DNA of 54,677 nt. It comes from Flavimaricola sp. (GTDB lineage Bacteria > Pseudomonadota > Alphaproteobacteria > Rhodobacterales > Rhodobacteraceae). Location: contig JAQWWH010000096.1 in NCBI GenBank assembly GCA_029255105.1, positions 1 to 54,677 on the forward strand. The letters run 5' to 3'. Shown here piece by piece: positions 41,919 through 51,631 of this stretch (its first letter is position 1; the number at the start of each line of letters is the position of its first letter). Under the pieces are notes generated by a model. The model saw nothing but the letters and a program-made list of their open reading frames with translations, did not search any database and was not told where the DNA came from. A program made the position numbers and the translations under genes.

Positions 41919-43223
41919 TCAGAGGGGGCGGATCTTCAATGTGGCGATCCGGTTCTCTTCCTTTTCGACCACCTCAAAACGGAAGCCATGAAAACTGAAC
42001 ACCTGGCCCTCGACCGGGATCATCTGGGCCTCGTGGATCACCAGCCCGGCGATAGTATTGGCCTCTTCGTCGGGCAATTGCCAATCGTGGGCGCGGTTCA
42101 GGTCGCGTATCGTCATGGTCCCATCAACGAGGTAGGATCCATCAGGCGCGCGGGCGACAGGTTCTTCGGTCTTGGCGTCGAATTCGTCTGAAATCTCGCC
42201 CACGATCTCTTCGAGAATATCCTCGAGCGTGATCAGGCCCAGCAAGGTCCCGTATTCGTCGATGACAAGGGCAAAGTGGCTGTGCCGTGTCAGGAATTGC
42301 CGCATCTGATCGTCCAGTGTCGTGTATTCCGGGACGAAATAGGGGGCCATTGCCACTGTCATGATGTCAAAGGCGGCCAGCTCCTCGGGATCAATACGGC
42401 CGTCGTCGCGCAGCATCCGTTGCATCGCCCGCAGCAGGTCCTTGGCATGCAGGATGCCGACGATGTTCTCGGGATCGTCCTTCCACAGGGGCAGGCGGGT
42501 ATGGGCGCTTTCAAGGCACAGGCGCAGGATCTCGGTCACCGGCAGATTGGCGTCGATCGTCTCGATATTGGAGCGGTGAAGCATGATCTCTTCCACCGTT
42601 CGCTCGCCCAGATCGAGCGCGCCGAGGATGCGGTCCCGATCCTCTTTTTCGACAACCCCTTCGGAATGGCCAAGGGCGATGGCACCCGCGATCTCTTCGC
42701 GCACCGCGAGGATGTTGGTGTCAGGATCGGTCTTCACGCCGAACAGCCTCAGGACCGCCCGCACAAACACCCGCACAGCACCAACGATGGGCGAGAACAG
42801 CAGCACCACCAGCGAGATCGGTCCCGAGACCCGCGATGCGACGGTTTCGGGGTTGGTGATGGCATAGGTCTTGGGAAGCACCTCGGCAAAGATCAGGACC
42901 AAAAGCGTCATGATCAGCGTGGCAAAGGCAACCCCGCCGTCACCGAACATGCGCGTCAGCAAGGCGGTGGCAAGCGATGTCGCAAGGATATTGACGACGT
43001 TGTTGCCCAGAAGGACAGAGCCGATCAGCCGCTCATTATCTTCGGTGATCCGCAGCGCCGTGATTGCCCCCGACGATCCCCGGTCTGCCGCCGATCGCAA
43101 CTTACCCCGCGAAGCGGCGGTGAGTGCAGTCTCTGACCCCGAGAAGAAGGCCGAAAACACAAGCAGAACAATGATCGCCCCGGCAGTGAACCAGAAGGCG
43201 GCGTCGAACATCATGCTTTCCAT
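41919..43223 (-). CDS. CNNM/CorC-type hemolysin-family transporter
   Basis: Inner-membrane protein of 434 aa. The N-terminal DUF21/CNNM domain (about residues 10-190) has three or four transmembrane helices, with the family motif [20 protein letters not shown]. Two CBS domains follow ([15 protein letters not shown] and [15 protein letters not shown] regions), and a C-terminal CorC_HlyC domain covers about the last 80 residues. Homologues are linked to magnesium export or homeostasis; the older hemolysin label is not evidence of toxicity. It stands 72 bp after xerD on the same strand. Confidence 0.92.
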   Translation of the reverse strand: MESMMFDAAFWFTAGAIIVLLVFSAFFSGSETALTAASRGKLRSAADRGSSGAITALRITEDNERLIGSVLLGNNVVNILATSLATALLTRMFGDGGVAFATLIMTLLVLIFAEVLPKTYAITNPETVASRVSGPISLVVLLFSPIVGAVRVFVRAVLRLFGVKTDPDTNILAVREEIAGAIALGHSEGVVEKEDRDRILGALDLGERTVEEIMLHRSNIETIDANLPVTEILRLCLESAHTRLPLWKDDPENIVGILHAKDLLRAMQRMLRDDGRIDPEELAAFDIMTVAMAPYFVPEYTTLDDQMRQFLTRHSHFALVIDEYGTLLGLITLEDILEEIVGEISDEFDAKTEEPVARAPDGSYLVDGTMTIRDLNRAHDWQLPDEEANTIAGLVIHEAQMIPVEGQVFSFHGFRFEVVEKEENRIATLKIRPL

Positions 43224-43295
43224 AAATTTCTTTCCGAGGGCATAGCCCCTTTTATGGGGCGCAAGGCGCGTCCCTTCAAGTGGCTTGGAGAATGA

Positions 43296-44243
43296 TTAAG
43301 GGTCTTTGGGGGGCCGTGTCAGGGGATGATGGGTCATGACAAGCTCGCGCAGGCGGGCGTCAAGGACATGGGTATAAATTTCGGTGGTCGAGATGTCGGC
43401 ATGTCCCAGCATCGTCTGGATTGCCCGCAGGTCGGCCCCGTTGGCCAGCAGGTGGGTGGCAAAGGCGTGGCGCAGGGTGTGTGGGGTCACCTTGGCCGGG
43501 TCAACCCCGGCTGCAACGGCAAAGTCCTTGATCAGCCCAAAGAACCGGTGCCGGGTCAGGTGGCCTTCTTTCCCGCGCGACGGAAACAGAAACCTGCTGG
43601 GCGGATAACCGGCCTTGCGTCGGGCTTCTTCGCTTGCGTCCCGCTCAACCAGCCAGGCGGCCATCGCGCTTCTGGCGGGGGGCGACAGGGGCACCATCCG
43701 TTCCTTTCCACCTTTGCCCTTGACCAGCAGCATCCGGGGATCGCCCCGCGCGGCATTGGCCGGCAGGCTGACCAGTTCGGTGACCCGCATGCCGGTGGCG
43801 TATAGCAGCTCCATCAGGCAGGTGTTACGCAACTGGTCCCGACCGGGGGCACGGGCGGCGGAGATAAGCCCTTCGACCTCGACCACCTCGAGCGTTTTGG
43901 GAAGCCGCTTGTCCTTTCCCGGCCCCTTGAGGCGCAAGGCAGGGTTGTCGCTGCGCCAACCCTCTTCAAAGGCAAAGCGGTAGAGCTGCTTGATGGCGGA
44001 CAGCCGACGGGCACGGGTCGATTTGGCCAATCCCTGGGTTTCGCAGAAGATCAGGTAGCCTTCGAAATCCGCTTGGTCCGCGGTGGCAAAGTGCTTGGCC
44101 CCAGCACCGAGCCAGTCAGCCACGTCGTTCAGGTCGCGGCCATAGGCCAGCCTAGTGTTGACGGCGGCATCCAGTTCGGCGGCCTGAGCCTCGAGAAAGG
44201 CCGAAATCCATTGCCGCATCGGCTGGGCGGTAGCGCCTGTCAT
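43296..44243 (-). CDS. xerD: Tyrosine recombinase XerD
   Basis: Site-specific recombinase of 315 aa that resolves chromosome dimers at dif with XerC. The N-terminal SAM-like core-binding domain covers about residues 5-100. The catalytic domain carries Arg in YATGMRVTELVSLP, Lys in the beta-hairpin VKGKGGKERMVPL, His-x-x-Arg in HTLRHAFATHLL, His in LGHADISTTEIYTHV and the nucleophile Tyr in the same segment. XerD rather than XerC is the better fit by length and context (next to aroKB), but this is not certain. Its ATG overlaps the preceding gene's TGA. Confidence 0.9.
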   Translation of the reverse strand: MTGATAQPMRQWISAFLEAQAAELDAAVNTRLAYGRDLNDVADWLGAGAKHFATADQADFEGYLIFCETQGLAKSTRARRLSAIKQLYRFAFEEGWRSDNPALRLKGPGKDKRLPKTLEVVEVEGLISAARAPGRDQLRNTCLMELLYATGMRVTELVSLPANAARGDPRMLLVKGKGGKERMVPLSPPARSAMAAWLVERDASEEARRKAGYPPSRFLFPSRGKEGHLTRHRFFGLIKDFAVAAGVDPAKVTPHTLRHAFATHLLANGADLRAIQTMLGHADISTTEIYTHVLDARLRELVMTHHPLTRPPKDP

Positions 44244-45799
44244 GAAAGGCGGTCGAGGATGAGGTATTGCAGCGCCGCACGGCGGGCAACATCCTCAAGC
44301 CCTACGGCCCGGAAGGTGGCAAGCGCATCGGTGATGGCCATGTAGTCACCCGCCGCCCCCTGGCCAAAGGCCGCGATGGCCCGCAACAATGCCTCGCCCA
44401 ACCGTCCCGCCTCAAGGTGCTGGGCAAGGGCGGTTGGGACCGGGGCACCGGCAAAGGCCGCATGGACCGCCGCCGCGCCCGCCTGGGCAGGCACCGGTAC
44501 GCTGCGGACATCGCCCCTAGCGATTGCAGCCAGAAACCGGTCCCGTGACGTGTCATCCGGGCGAGGTTGCGCCGCGGCCTCGTAATCGGGCGATAGGAGG
44601 CCAATCGTCCTTGCCAGACGAGCAGCCTCGCCGGTCAGGGGCAGCCCGGCAAGGGCAGGGGCGTAAAGGGTGGCAAATGCGACTTCGGTCTGGGCGGTAT
44701 GCATCGCGGACCAAGCATCAGCCAGGCTGCTTGTAACGGCGCCGGTGTCGCGGGAGCGGATAGCCACGTCAAAACGCTGGATCGCCTCGGCACGGTCCCA
44801 GACACCGCCAGAGGCAGCAGGCGCGCGCTTGGTATAGGCCGCAAGCAGGACCGAAGGGTCGATCGCCTGCTCGCGCGCGAGGCGCTCGGCCGCCTCCATT
44901 TGGGTCCGCCATGCAACCGTCGCGCGCAGGTCGGCATGGGCGAAGGCAAGCGGCAGGTTCGAGGTTGGCAAGGCCTCGCCAATCGCCTCCCGCATGAGGA
45001 AGACCAGCGGACTGGGCCGTGAGGGCGGCGGCAACGGCGCAGCTCCGTCAGAAATGGCGGGGTCAAGAAAGCGGGACAGCAAGGCGTCCTCTTCATCGCT
45101 GACATCGCCAAGGGCGCGAGCGGTATTCAACGTCAGGGCCGCTCCGTTCCAGTCACCGTTCCGGGCCATGCAGAAGATCCGGGCCGGATAGGTCGGGGCC
45201 AGTGTCGGACGCGAGCGTAGCAAGGCGCAAGCCTCGTTTTCGGTGCCGGTCAGCAGCGACACGTCAAACGCACGGCGGTAGACCGCCGGGTCATCATATC
45301 CGGCTGCCTCGATCAGGGAACGGGCCTGAACCAAGGCCCCTTGGTCCAACAGTTTGTCGATCCGGGCCAGCAAAAGCGCGTCGGTGGCACTGGACAGCGC
45401 CGGACGCGCCGCTTCCGCCAACATCAAGGTGACCAGAAGGTCATGAAGTGCGGGCAGGTTGCGCGTCCGTTCGGCCTGGATCAGCCCGACTAGGGTCGCC
45501 TCGGCGCTGTTGGCCCAGATCGTTTCTGGCAGACCGGTCTGGGATGAGGGCAAGACCCCCACGATGCGGGCACCAGCCCCATCAAGCGGAGTTACCGTGA
45601 TCTCGGGCGTCGAGGCATTATTGGACACCGGTGGCTCGTCAAAGAAAGGGCCGACCCCCGTTTGCGAGGCGGAAGCCGGCACCTGCACGCTTTGCGACAG
45701 CCAGTCTATGGCGGACAGCGGCTCTGTCTCCTGGGCCTGCGCCAGTCCCGCAAAGGCAAAAAAACCAAGAATCGTCCCAGTCAAAGGCCGGGGCATCAT
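44240..45799 (-). CDS. Exported protein of unknown function, 519 aa
   Basis: I do not recognise a named family. From the ATG pair at 45799/45796 the protein has a signal peptide (PRPLTGTILGFFAFAGLAQA). After a proline- and threonine-containing linker it is almost wholly alpha-helical with many Ala-Leu repeats, in the manner of an alpha-solenoid or TPR-like array, and has two widely spaced cysteines. A periplasmic scaffold role is a guess. Longer readings to 45952 would overlap the small upstream gene. It is coupled to xerD downstream (ATGA) and follows the 50-aa membrane peptide, an order I associate with Rhodobacteraceae. Confidence 0.82.
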   Translation of the reverse strand: MMPRPLTGTILGFFAFAGLAQAQETEPLSAIDWLSQSVQVPASASQTGVGPFFDEPPVSNNASTPEITVTPLDGAGARIVGVLPSSQTGLPETIWANSAEATLVGLIQAERTRNLPALHDLLVTLMLAEAARPALSSATDALLLARIDKLLDQGALVQARSLIEAAGYDDPAVYRRAFDVSLLTGTENEACALLRSRPTLAPTYPARIFCMARNGDWNGAALTLNTARALGDVSDEEDALLSRFLDPAISDGAAPLPPPSRPSPLVFLMREAIGEALPTSNLPLAFAHADLRATVAWRTQMEAAERLAREQAIDPSVLLAAYTKRAPAASGGVWDRAEAIQRFDVAIRSRDTGAVTSSLADAWSAMHTAQTEVAFATLYAPALAGLPLTGEAARLARTIGLLSPDYEAAAQPRPDDTSRDRFLAAIARGDVRSVPVPAQAGAAAVHAAFAGAPVPTALAQHLEAGRLGEALLRAIAAFGQGAAGDYMAITDALATFRAVGLEDVARRAALQYLILDRLS

Positions 45800-45801
45800 C
45801 G

Positions 45802-45954
45802 TCACTGGACCTCTAACGTTACGGGGGCTGAAATCTGTTCTGCTGGGGCCGCGAAATCTGTCGGGAAGAAGATCGGACCGATGTAGGCGTAGGCTACAAA
45901 GGCGATTGCGGCCAGTACGATCAGGATGAAGAGATACTTGATCAGCCGCCACAT
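45802..45954 (-). CDS. 50-aa single-pass membrane peptide
   Basis: MWRLIKYLFILIVLAAIAFV begins a single transmembrane helix (about residues 4-27), followed by a short tail, YIGPIFFPTDFAAPAEQ, on the far side. GAGG lies eight bases before the ATG. It ends 2 bp before the start of the exported 519-aa protein, so they are likely one unit. A longer frame to 46071 is open but lacks a start signal. Function unknown. Confidence 0.8.
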   Translation of the reverse strand: MWRLIKYLFILIVLAAIAFVAYAYIGPIFFPTDFAAPAEQISAPVTLEVQ

Positions 45955-46128
45955 GTGTCTGCCTCGCCCGTTCGCTGGTCTCTTTGTCGGCTTTCGCCGT
46001 GTTCTGGTACCATTATAACTGGTCTTTTCTGCAATATCACGCCATTCAGTAAACGATTTTTTGATCGGCAAGGCCCGGCCGATTCATATGAGGACGGGGC
46101 ACGACGAGAGTAATATGGGTTTGGAGGC

Positions 46129-46743
46129 ATGACGCGGGAAGGGACCGGGCCAACAGGGCCTTTGGCAAACGGTTCAGAGCATGCCGCGCGTCATGGCACG
46201 CGGCGGCTTTTGCGCACCGTCGTGCTTGTCGGGATGATGGGGTCGGGCAAATCCGCCATCGGCCGCGCCCTATCCCAGAAACTGGGCGTTCCCTTCATCG
46301 ACTCCGACGCCGAGATCGAGGCTGCCGCAAATGCCACCATCGCCGAGATTTTCGCCCGCGATGGCGAAACGTTCTTTCGCAGGCGCGAGGCCGAAGTGAT
46401 TGCCCGGCTGTTGCGTGCGCCTCCGATGGTTTTGTCGACAGGCGGCGGGGCCTTCATGTCTGAACGGAACCGCAGGGCCATTTCCGAACATGGCGTATCC
46501 CTTTGGTTGAACGCCTCTCTCCCCACGTTGTGGGAGCGGGTCCGCCACAAGGACACCCGCCCCTTGCTGCAACAGGCTGATCCCAAAGGGACGCTTGCCG
46601 CGCTGTATCAAGACCGGCTGCCGACATATGCCCTTGCCGACCTTACCGTGTTTGCAGAGCCCGGCTATTCGATCGAGGACACGACCAACCTTGCCGTCAA
46701 GACCCTGTTGACCCGACCTGATGTACTGGAGCCCACATCATGA
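46129..46743 (+). CDS. aroK: Shikimate kinase
   Basis: Cytoplasmic kinase of 204 aa for the fifth step of the shikimate pathway. Walker A is VVLVGMMGSGKSAIG near residue 33, the shikimate-binding DSDAEIEA and FRRREAEVI segments follow, then LSTGGGAF and the RPLLQ lid end. The first 28 residues are an extra, low-complexity N-terminus common in this family of bacteria. The ATG has GGAGG only one base away, an unusually tight spacing. The stop overlaps the aroB start (ATGA). Confidence 0.94.
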   Translation: MTREGTGPTGPLANGSEHAARHGTRRLLRTVVLVGMMGSGKSAIGRALSQKLGVPFIDSDAEIEAAANATIAEIFARDGETFFRRREAEVIARLLRAPPMVLSTGGGAFMSERNRRAISEHGVSLWLNASLPTLWERVRHKDTRPLLQQADPKGTLAALYQDRLPTYALADLTVFAEPGYSIEDTTNLAVKTLLTRPDVLEPTS

Positions 46744-47873
46744 CTATCGCCACCGCGCCTGCCCCCGAAACCGTTCGGGTGGATCTGCCCGGTCGGGCCT
46801 ATGACATCCTTATCGGGAACGGGCTTTTGGAGCAGGCGGCGTCCCATTTGCAGCCCCTTTTGCGGCGCAAGCGAGTGGCAATCGTGACCGAGACGAGGGT
46901 CGCGGCCCATCACCTTCAGACCTTGCTTGAGGCTTTTTCTGTCGCGGGCATCGCCGCGTCGACCCTGATCCTTCCCCCGGGCGAAGGGACAAAGGACTGG
47001 GTGCATTTCACCGAGACCGCCGACTGGCTCTTGTCTGAAAAGATCGAAAGGGGCGACATCGTCGTAGCCTTTGGCGGGGGCGTCATCGGCGATCTTGCCG
47101 GTTTTGCAGCGGCCGTCGTCCGGCGTGGTATCCGATTTGTGCAGATCCCCACGACATTGCTGGCGCAGGTTGACAGCTCGGTCGGGGGCAAGACAGGGAT
47201 CAACACTGCCATGGGCAAGAACCTTGTCGGGGCCTTTCACCAACCATCCCTCGTTCTGGCCGATATCGGATTGCTTGACAGCCTGCCGCGTCGCGACCTT
47301 TTGGCCGGCTATGGCGAGGTGGTGAAATACGGCCTTTTGGGCGATGCTGCCTTCTTTGACTGGCTCGAACAGAATGGCCCTGCGCTTGCAGCGGGTGATC
47401 TTGCCGCGCGCAGCTATGCAGTTCGGCGGTCCTGCGAGATGAAGGCAGGCATCGTCATGCGCGACGAGACCGAGCAGGGCGAACGGGCGCTGTTGAACCT
47501 TGGTCATACCTTCTGCCACGCGCTGGAGGCTGCCACCGGATACTCGCACCGTTTGCTTCACGGCGAAGGGGTGGCGGTCGGTTGTGCCCTTGCCTTTGAA
47601 CTCTCAGCCCGGCTGGGTCTGTGTTCACAAGAGGATCCGTCCCGCGTCCGTGCCCATTTGCGGGCAATGGGGATGAAGACCGATATCGCCGACATTCCCG
47701 GCGATCTGCCCGATGCAAATGGCCTGCTGCGGTTGATGGGGCAGGACAAGAAGGTGGTCGACGGAACCTTGCGGTTCATTCTGGCCCGCGGCATCGGAGA
47801 GGCCTTTGTCACCTCGGACGTGCCAAAGGAGACCGTGTTGTCGGTGCTGGCAGACGCCTTGGCGGAGCGCTGA
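46740..47873 (+). CDS. aroB: 3-dehydroquinate synthase
   Basis: NAD- and metal-dependent enzyme of 377 aa, second step of the shikimate pathway, converting DAHP to 3-dehydroquinate. The NAD-binding GGGVIGDLAGFAAAVVRRG is near residue 115, then IPTTLLAQVDSSVGGKTGIN, and the metal ligands are a Glu in GYGEVVKYG and histidines in NLGHTFCHALE and HGEGVAVG. It starts inside the aroK stop, as is usual for aroKB. A hairpin follows before the convergent ssb gene. Confidence 0.96.
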   Translation: MTIATAPAPETVRVDLPGRAYDILIGNGLLEQAASHLQPLLRRKRVAIVTETRVAAHHLQTLLEAFSVAGIAASTLILPPGEGTKDWVHFTETADWLLSEKIERGDIVVAFGGGVIGDLAGFAAAVVRRGIRFVQIPTTLLAQVDSSVGGKTGINTAMGKNLVGAFHQPSLVLADIGLLDSLPRRDLLAGYGEVVKYGLLGDAAFFDWLEQNGPALAAGDLAARSYAVRRSCEMKAGIVMRDETEQGERALLNLGHTFCHALEAATGYSHRLLHGEGVAVGCALAFELSARLGLCSQEDPSRVRAHLRAMGMKTDIADIPGDLPDANGLLRLMGQDKKVVDGTLRFILARGIGEAFVTSDVPKETVLSVLADALAER

Positions 47874-47928
47874 CAAAGGTAGAAGGCGGCGGGCCGCCTA
47901 TCAAGCCAGTCAGGTGCAAAACGCCAAC

Positions 47929-47951
47929 GCGGCCCCCTGACAGGAGGCCGC
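47929..47951. terminator. Hairpin between aroB and ssb
   Basis: GCGGCCCCCT-GAC-AGGAGGCCGC, a 10-bp stem with one mismatch, between the convergent aroB and ssb stops. A weaker GGCGG-cggg-CCGCC repeat precedes it at about 47885-47898. No T run is present. Confidence 0.55.
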
Positions 47952-47965
47952 CTCGGACAAAATCT

Positions 47966-48466
47966 TTAGAACGGGATCTCGTCGTCCAGATCGCCGCGGC
48001 CACCGCTGCTCGCGGGGCCGCTTGACGATCCGCCGCCATAGCCGCCCTGATCGTAGCCACCGCCAGACTGGTCTTCCATATAGCCACCGCCGCCGCCACC
48101 ACCGGAACCGCCACCATCACGGCCATCCAGAAGCGTCAGTTCACCGCGATAGGGGCGCAAAACGACCTCGGTCGAATAGCGGTCCTGACCGGATTGGTCC
48201 TGCCACTTGCGGGTTTCCAGTTGCCCTTCGATATAGACCTTGGAGCCTTTGCGCAGATACTGCTCGGCAATGCGGGCGAGGGGTTCAGAAAAGATAGCGA
48301 CCGTATGCCATTCCGTCCGTTCCTTGCGTTCGCCCGTTGTCCGGTCTTTCCAGTTTTCGGAGGTGGCGATGCGCAGGTTGCAAACCTTGCCGCCATTCTG
48401 AAAGGTGCGCACTTCCGGGTCACGACCCAGATTGCCCACGATGATCACCTTGTTCACAGATCCGGC
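47966..48466 (-). CDS. ssb: Single-stranded DNA-binding protein
   Basis: Essential replication and repair protein of 166 aa. The OB-fold covers about residues 1-110 ([18 protein letters not shown] at the start, [17 protein letters not shown] near 75). A long glycine-rich disordered linker follows, and the protein ends in the acidic tip DLDDEIPF that recruits partner proteins. The start at 48466 has GGGGGG upstream; a longer frame to 48508 adds 14 atypical residues. Confidence 0.96.
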   Translation of the reverse strand, partial: AGSVNKVIIVGNLGRDPEVRTFQNGGKVCNLRIATSENWKDRTTGERKERTEWHTVAIFSEPLARIAEQYLRKGSKVYIEGQLETRKWQDQSGQDRYSTEVVLRPYRGELTLLDGRDGGGSGGGGGGGYMEDQSGGGYDQGGYGGGSSSGPASSGGRGDLDDEIPF

Positions 48467-48719
48467 CATGTGCCGCCCCCCTTGCGCTCTTTTTTGACAT
48501 CGAGTCACCGCGATGCGATGCCCTTCGTTACATCACCGTAAAGTGGTTAATGGAAGCCGAATCTCGGGATTTGTTTCGGCAGACTGCATTCGAGAGGTCG
48601 TGTCTCGGACTTCGGTTCGATCACAAACGAAACGTGGCAGCCCCGGACCACAACTTCATCTGGAATCTGACACATTTTTGAACTATTGTCTGCCGATCGG
48701 ATGTGGATGGGGACTTTTC

Positions 48720-49295
48720 ATGCGCCTGTTTTGGGGAGTGGCTGTTTCAGCCGGGCTTGGACTGTCCGGCGCTGCAGCGGCCGATACCGTGTCGACCATG
48801 TCGCGCAGCGCCTTGTTTCAATCGCAGCTTTCGGTCCTCGATGGGCGGGCCGCGCAGCAATATAGCAACAGCGTCCGGCTTGCCCCGCCACGGGCAGAAA
48901 TCACGTCAACAGCGGCCTTCCGGGGCAATTACGCGGGTCCCTATCTTGCCCTCGCTCGCGAAGCGGCGCGGCGGCACAATGTCCCCGAGGATCTTTTCCT
49001 GCGGCTGGTCCAACAGGAAAGCGGCTGGAATGCCCGGGCGGTGTCGCACAAGGGGGCGATCGGACTGGCACAACTGATGCCGCAGACCGCCGCCCTTCTA
49101 GGGGTGGACCCGAACGATCCCTTGCAAAACCTTGATGGCGGCGCACGCTACCTGCGCGAACAATATGAGACGTTCGGGGATTGGAGGCTGGCACTAGCGG
49201 CCTATAACGCGGGCCCCGGCGCAGTCCAGCAACACGGCGGCGTCCCGCCCTACGACGAGACCCGGAACTACGTTCTGGTCATCTGGGGCGAGTAG
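48720..49295 (+). CDS. Lytic transglycosylase, SLT domain
   Basis: Exported murein hydrolase of 191 aa. Residues 1-19 form a signal peptide ([19 protein letters not shown]). The SLT domain (about residues 80-180) has the catalytic glutamate in [12 protein letters not shown], then [13 protein letters not shown], the [10 protein letters not shown] segment and [13 protein letters not shown] start at 48720, where TGGGGAC lies upstream and the signal peptide begins; the frame is open back to 48513, but that stretch is not protein-like. Role: cleavage of peptidoglycan glycan strands during growth. Confidence 0.92.
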   Translation: MRLFWGVAVSAGLGLSGAAAADTVSTMSRSALFQSQLSVLDGRAAQQYSNSVRLAPPRAEITSTAAFRGNYAGPYLALAREAARRHNVPEDLFLRLVQQESGWNARAVSHKGAIGLAQLMPQTAALLGVDPNDPLQNLDGGARYLREQYETFGDWRLALAAYNAGPGAVQQHGGVPPYDETRNYVLVIWGE

Positions 49296-49403
49296 CTCGG
49301 TCGTTCCAATCCTTTAAAAGCACGTCAAACCGACAGTTGCACCAGACCATTGCAGGTTCAGGCGCGGGTCCGGGCACTTGTTTGGGCGTCAGATCGGAAA
49401 AAC

Positions 49404-51533
49404 CTACTCTGCCGCGATCTGGATGACGGGTTCCATGCTGGCCAGATCATCATCGCTTAGGTGACATTTGATCTGGTGACCCTCAGCCACCATGCGCACT
49501 GGTGGTACACTCTTTTCACAAAGGCCGCCCGGCACATGGCCTTTCCAGTTACAACGGGTCTGGAACGGGCAACCCGACGGCGGATTCATGGCCGAGGGGA
49601 TGTCACCTTCCAAGACGATATGCTTTTTCTTGACGGAGGTGTCAGCAATCGGCACCGCCGACAACAGGGCCTCGGTGTATGGGTGATAGGGGGGCGAGAA
49701 CACTTGGTCCGTCGTCCCAAGCTCGACCACATGGCCCAGGTACATGACCATCACCCGGTCCGACAGATAGCGGACGATGGACAGGTCATGACTGATGAAC
49801 AAGAGCGTCGTCTTATGCTCGCGCTGGATGTCCATCAACAGGTCGGTCACAGCGGCCTGAACCGACACATCAAGAGCCGAGACAGGTTCATCTGCCACAA
49901 CGATCTTGGCATCCCCGGCAAAGGCACGGGCGATACCCACCCGCTGCTTTTGCCCGCCCGATAGCTGGCGGGGCATACGGTCCGCAAAGGCGCGCGGCAG
50001 TTTCACCAGATCAAGGAGTTCTAGCATGCGCGTCCGGCGTTCTCCCTCGTTATTGCCGATCTTGAAGATCTCCAAGGCACGGATGATCTGGCGGCCCACC
50101 GTCATCGACGGGTTGAGGGTGTCAAAGGGGTTCTGGAACACCATCTGCACATCGGCGATGGTCTTGGTACTGCGCTTTTCGATCGGCGTGTTACCGATGG
50201 ATTCGTTATAAAGCAGGATCTCGCCAGAGGTGGCGGTCTCAAGGCCCATCAGAACCTTGGCGAAGGTTGACTTGCCGCAGCCCGATTCGCCCACGATGGC
50301 GAGGGTCTCGCTTTCGCGGGCCTCGAAGCTGAGGGTTTCATTGGCCTTTACCACCTTCTTGGTGCCGCTGCCAAAGAGGGAACTGGCGTTCACCTCGTAG
50401 TACTTGCGCAAGTCCTCCATCCGCAGGACCACATCGCCAATCTCGCCCTTGGTCTTGGTCTCACCGGCCACGACCGGGGCGTTCCAGTCGATCTCGTCGC
50501 TTTTCAGGCAGCGGGTCTCGTGCAGTTCGTCGCCTTCGATCGGGGCCATCTTGATGTCCTGGCTATCACAACGGCCAGCCTCGAAGTAGTCGCAGCGCGG
50601 GCCAAAGTTGCAGCCCTGCGGCCGCTCGTGAGGTAGGGGGAAGTTGCCCGGGATCGCCACAAGGGGACGGTCGTTTTTGTTCGCGCCCGGCAGCGGGATC
50701 GAACGGAAGAGCGCCTGAGTATAGGGGTGGCGCATCTTGTCAAAGACATCCTCGATCGAGCCGCGTTCAACCGCCTCACCGGAATACATCACGCAGATCC
50801 GGTCGCAGGTCTCGAGGACGAGCCCAAGGTTGTGGCTGATGAACAGCATCGAGGTGCCGTATTTCTTGCCCAAGTCCTTGACCAGTTCGACAACTGCGGC
50901 CTCCACCGTCACGTCAAGGGCGGTGGTGGGCTCGTCGAGGATGAGAAGCGAGGGTTTCGACATCAGCGCCATGGCGATGACGATCCGCTGCTGCTGGCCG
51001 CCCGACAATTGGTGCGGATAGCTGTTCAGGATCCGCTTGGGGTCAGGCAGCTTGACGTCCGTCACCACCTCGAGTGCGCGCTGGTAGGCGGCCTTTTCGT
51101 TGATCCCTTCGTGGATCATCGGCACTTCCATCAGCTGCTGGCCGATCTTCATTGCCGGGTTCAGCGAGGCCATAGGCTCTTGGTAGATCATCGCGATCTG
51201 GCTGCCGCGAATGTCGCGCAGCTCTTCTGGGCTCATGGTGTTGAGGTCGCGTCCCTTGAACTTGATCGAGCCGCCGACGATCCGGCCGTTGACGCCAAGG
51301 TCCTGCATGACCCCCAGCGCCACGGTGGATTTGCCACAACCGGATTCGCCCACAAGGCCCAGTGCCTCGCCCGGCATGACCTTGGCCGAAAAGTCCATCA
51401 CAGCCGGGATTTCGCGCAGTCGGGTAAAGAAGCTGATCGACAGTTTGTCAATCTCAAGGATCGGGCCGTCGTAAACTTCACCGTTCAGGTCGAGGTCACT
51501 GGGGCTTTGATCAGCCAGGCTTTGGTCGGACAT
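49404..51533 (-). CDS. Dipeptide-type ABC transporter, fused double ATPase (DppD-DppF)
   Basis: Protein of 709 aa that joins two ATP-binding subunits usually encoded separately. The first half has Walker A LVGESGCGKSTVALG near residue 60, signature LSGGQQQRIVIAMA and Walker B LLILDEPTTALD, and ends with an oligopeptide-ABC C-terminal motif rich in cysteine (GCNFGPRCDYFEAGRC) that may hold an iron-sulfur cluster. The second half repeats it: IVGESGCGKSTFAKV, LSGGQKQRVGIARA, VADEPVSALD and a second cysteine motif near the C-terminus. It ends the leftward operon with two permeases and a binding protein. Confidence 0.94.
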   Translation of the reverse strand: MSDQSLADQSPSDLDLNGEVYDGPILEIDKLSISFFTRLREIPAVMDFSAKVMPGEALGLVGESGCGKSTVALGVMQDLGVNGRIVGGSIKFKGRDLNTMSPEELRDIRGSQIAMIYQEPMASLNPAMKIGQQLMEVPMIHEGINEKAAYQRALEVVTDVKLPDPKRILNSYPHQLSGGQQQRIVIAMALMSKPSLLILDEPTTALDVTVEAAVVELVKDLGKKYGTSMLFISHNLGLVLETCDRICVMYSGEAVERGSIEDVFDKMRHPYTQALFRSIPLPGANKNDRPLVAIPGNFPLPHERPQGCNFGPRCDYFEAGRCDSQDIKMAPIEGDELHETRCLKSDEIDWNAPVVAGETKTKGEIGDVVLRMEDLRKYYEVNASSLFGSGTKKVVKANETLSFEARESETLAIVGESGCGKSTFAKVLMGLETATSGEILLYNESIGNTPIEKRSTKTIADVQMVFQNPFDTLNPSMTVGRQIIRALEIFKIGNNEGERRTRMLELLDLVKLPRAFADRMPRQLSGGQKQRVGIARAFAGDAKIVVADEPVSALDVSVQAAVTDLLMDIQREHKTTLLFISHDLSIVRYLSDRVMVMYLGHVVELGTTDQVFSPPYHPYTEALLSAVPIADTSVKKKHIVLEGDIPSAMNPPSGCPFQTRCNWKGHVPGGLCEKSVPPVRMVAEGHQIKCHLSDDDLASMEPVIQIAAE

Positions 51534-51576
51534 GGGCGCGTCTCCGTCAGCTAAGGGGCGGTGGGGGGCGGGTCAT

Positions 51577-51630
51577 GGGGCTCTGCCCCGCGCCTTCGGC
51601 GCCCCCCGGGATATTTATGGCGAGATGAGG
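51577..51630 (+). repeat. Rhodobacteraceae-type intergenic palindromic repeat, copy 3
   Basis: GGGGC-TCT-GCCCC hairpin, GCGCC-TTC-GGCGC hairpin, then CCCGGGATATTTATGGCGAG and ATGAGG. It fills almost the whole 98-bp gap between the permease (stop at 51632) and the ATPase gene downstream of it, so it sits inside an operon and might adjust the ratio of the two products. Confidence 0.85.
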
Positions 51631-51631
51631 A

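Noticed and set aside
48600..48640. tRNA-like TTCGGTTCGATCAC sequence
   Set aside because: Resembles a T-loop, but no acceptor stem or anticodon arm can be built around it.
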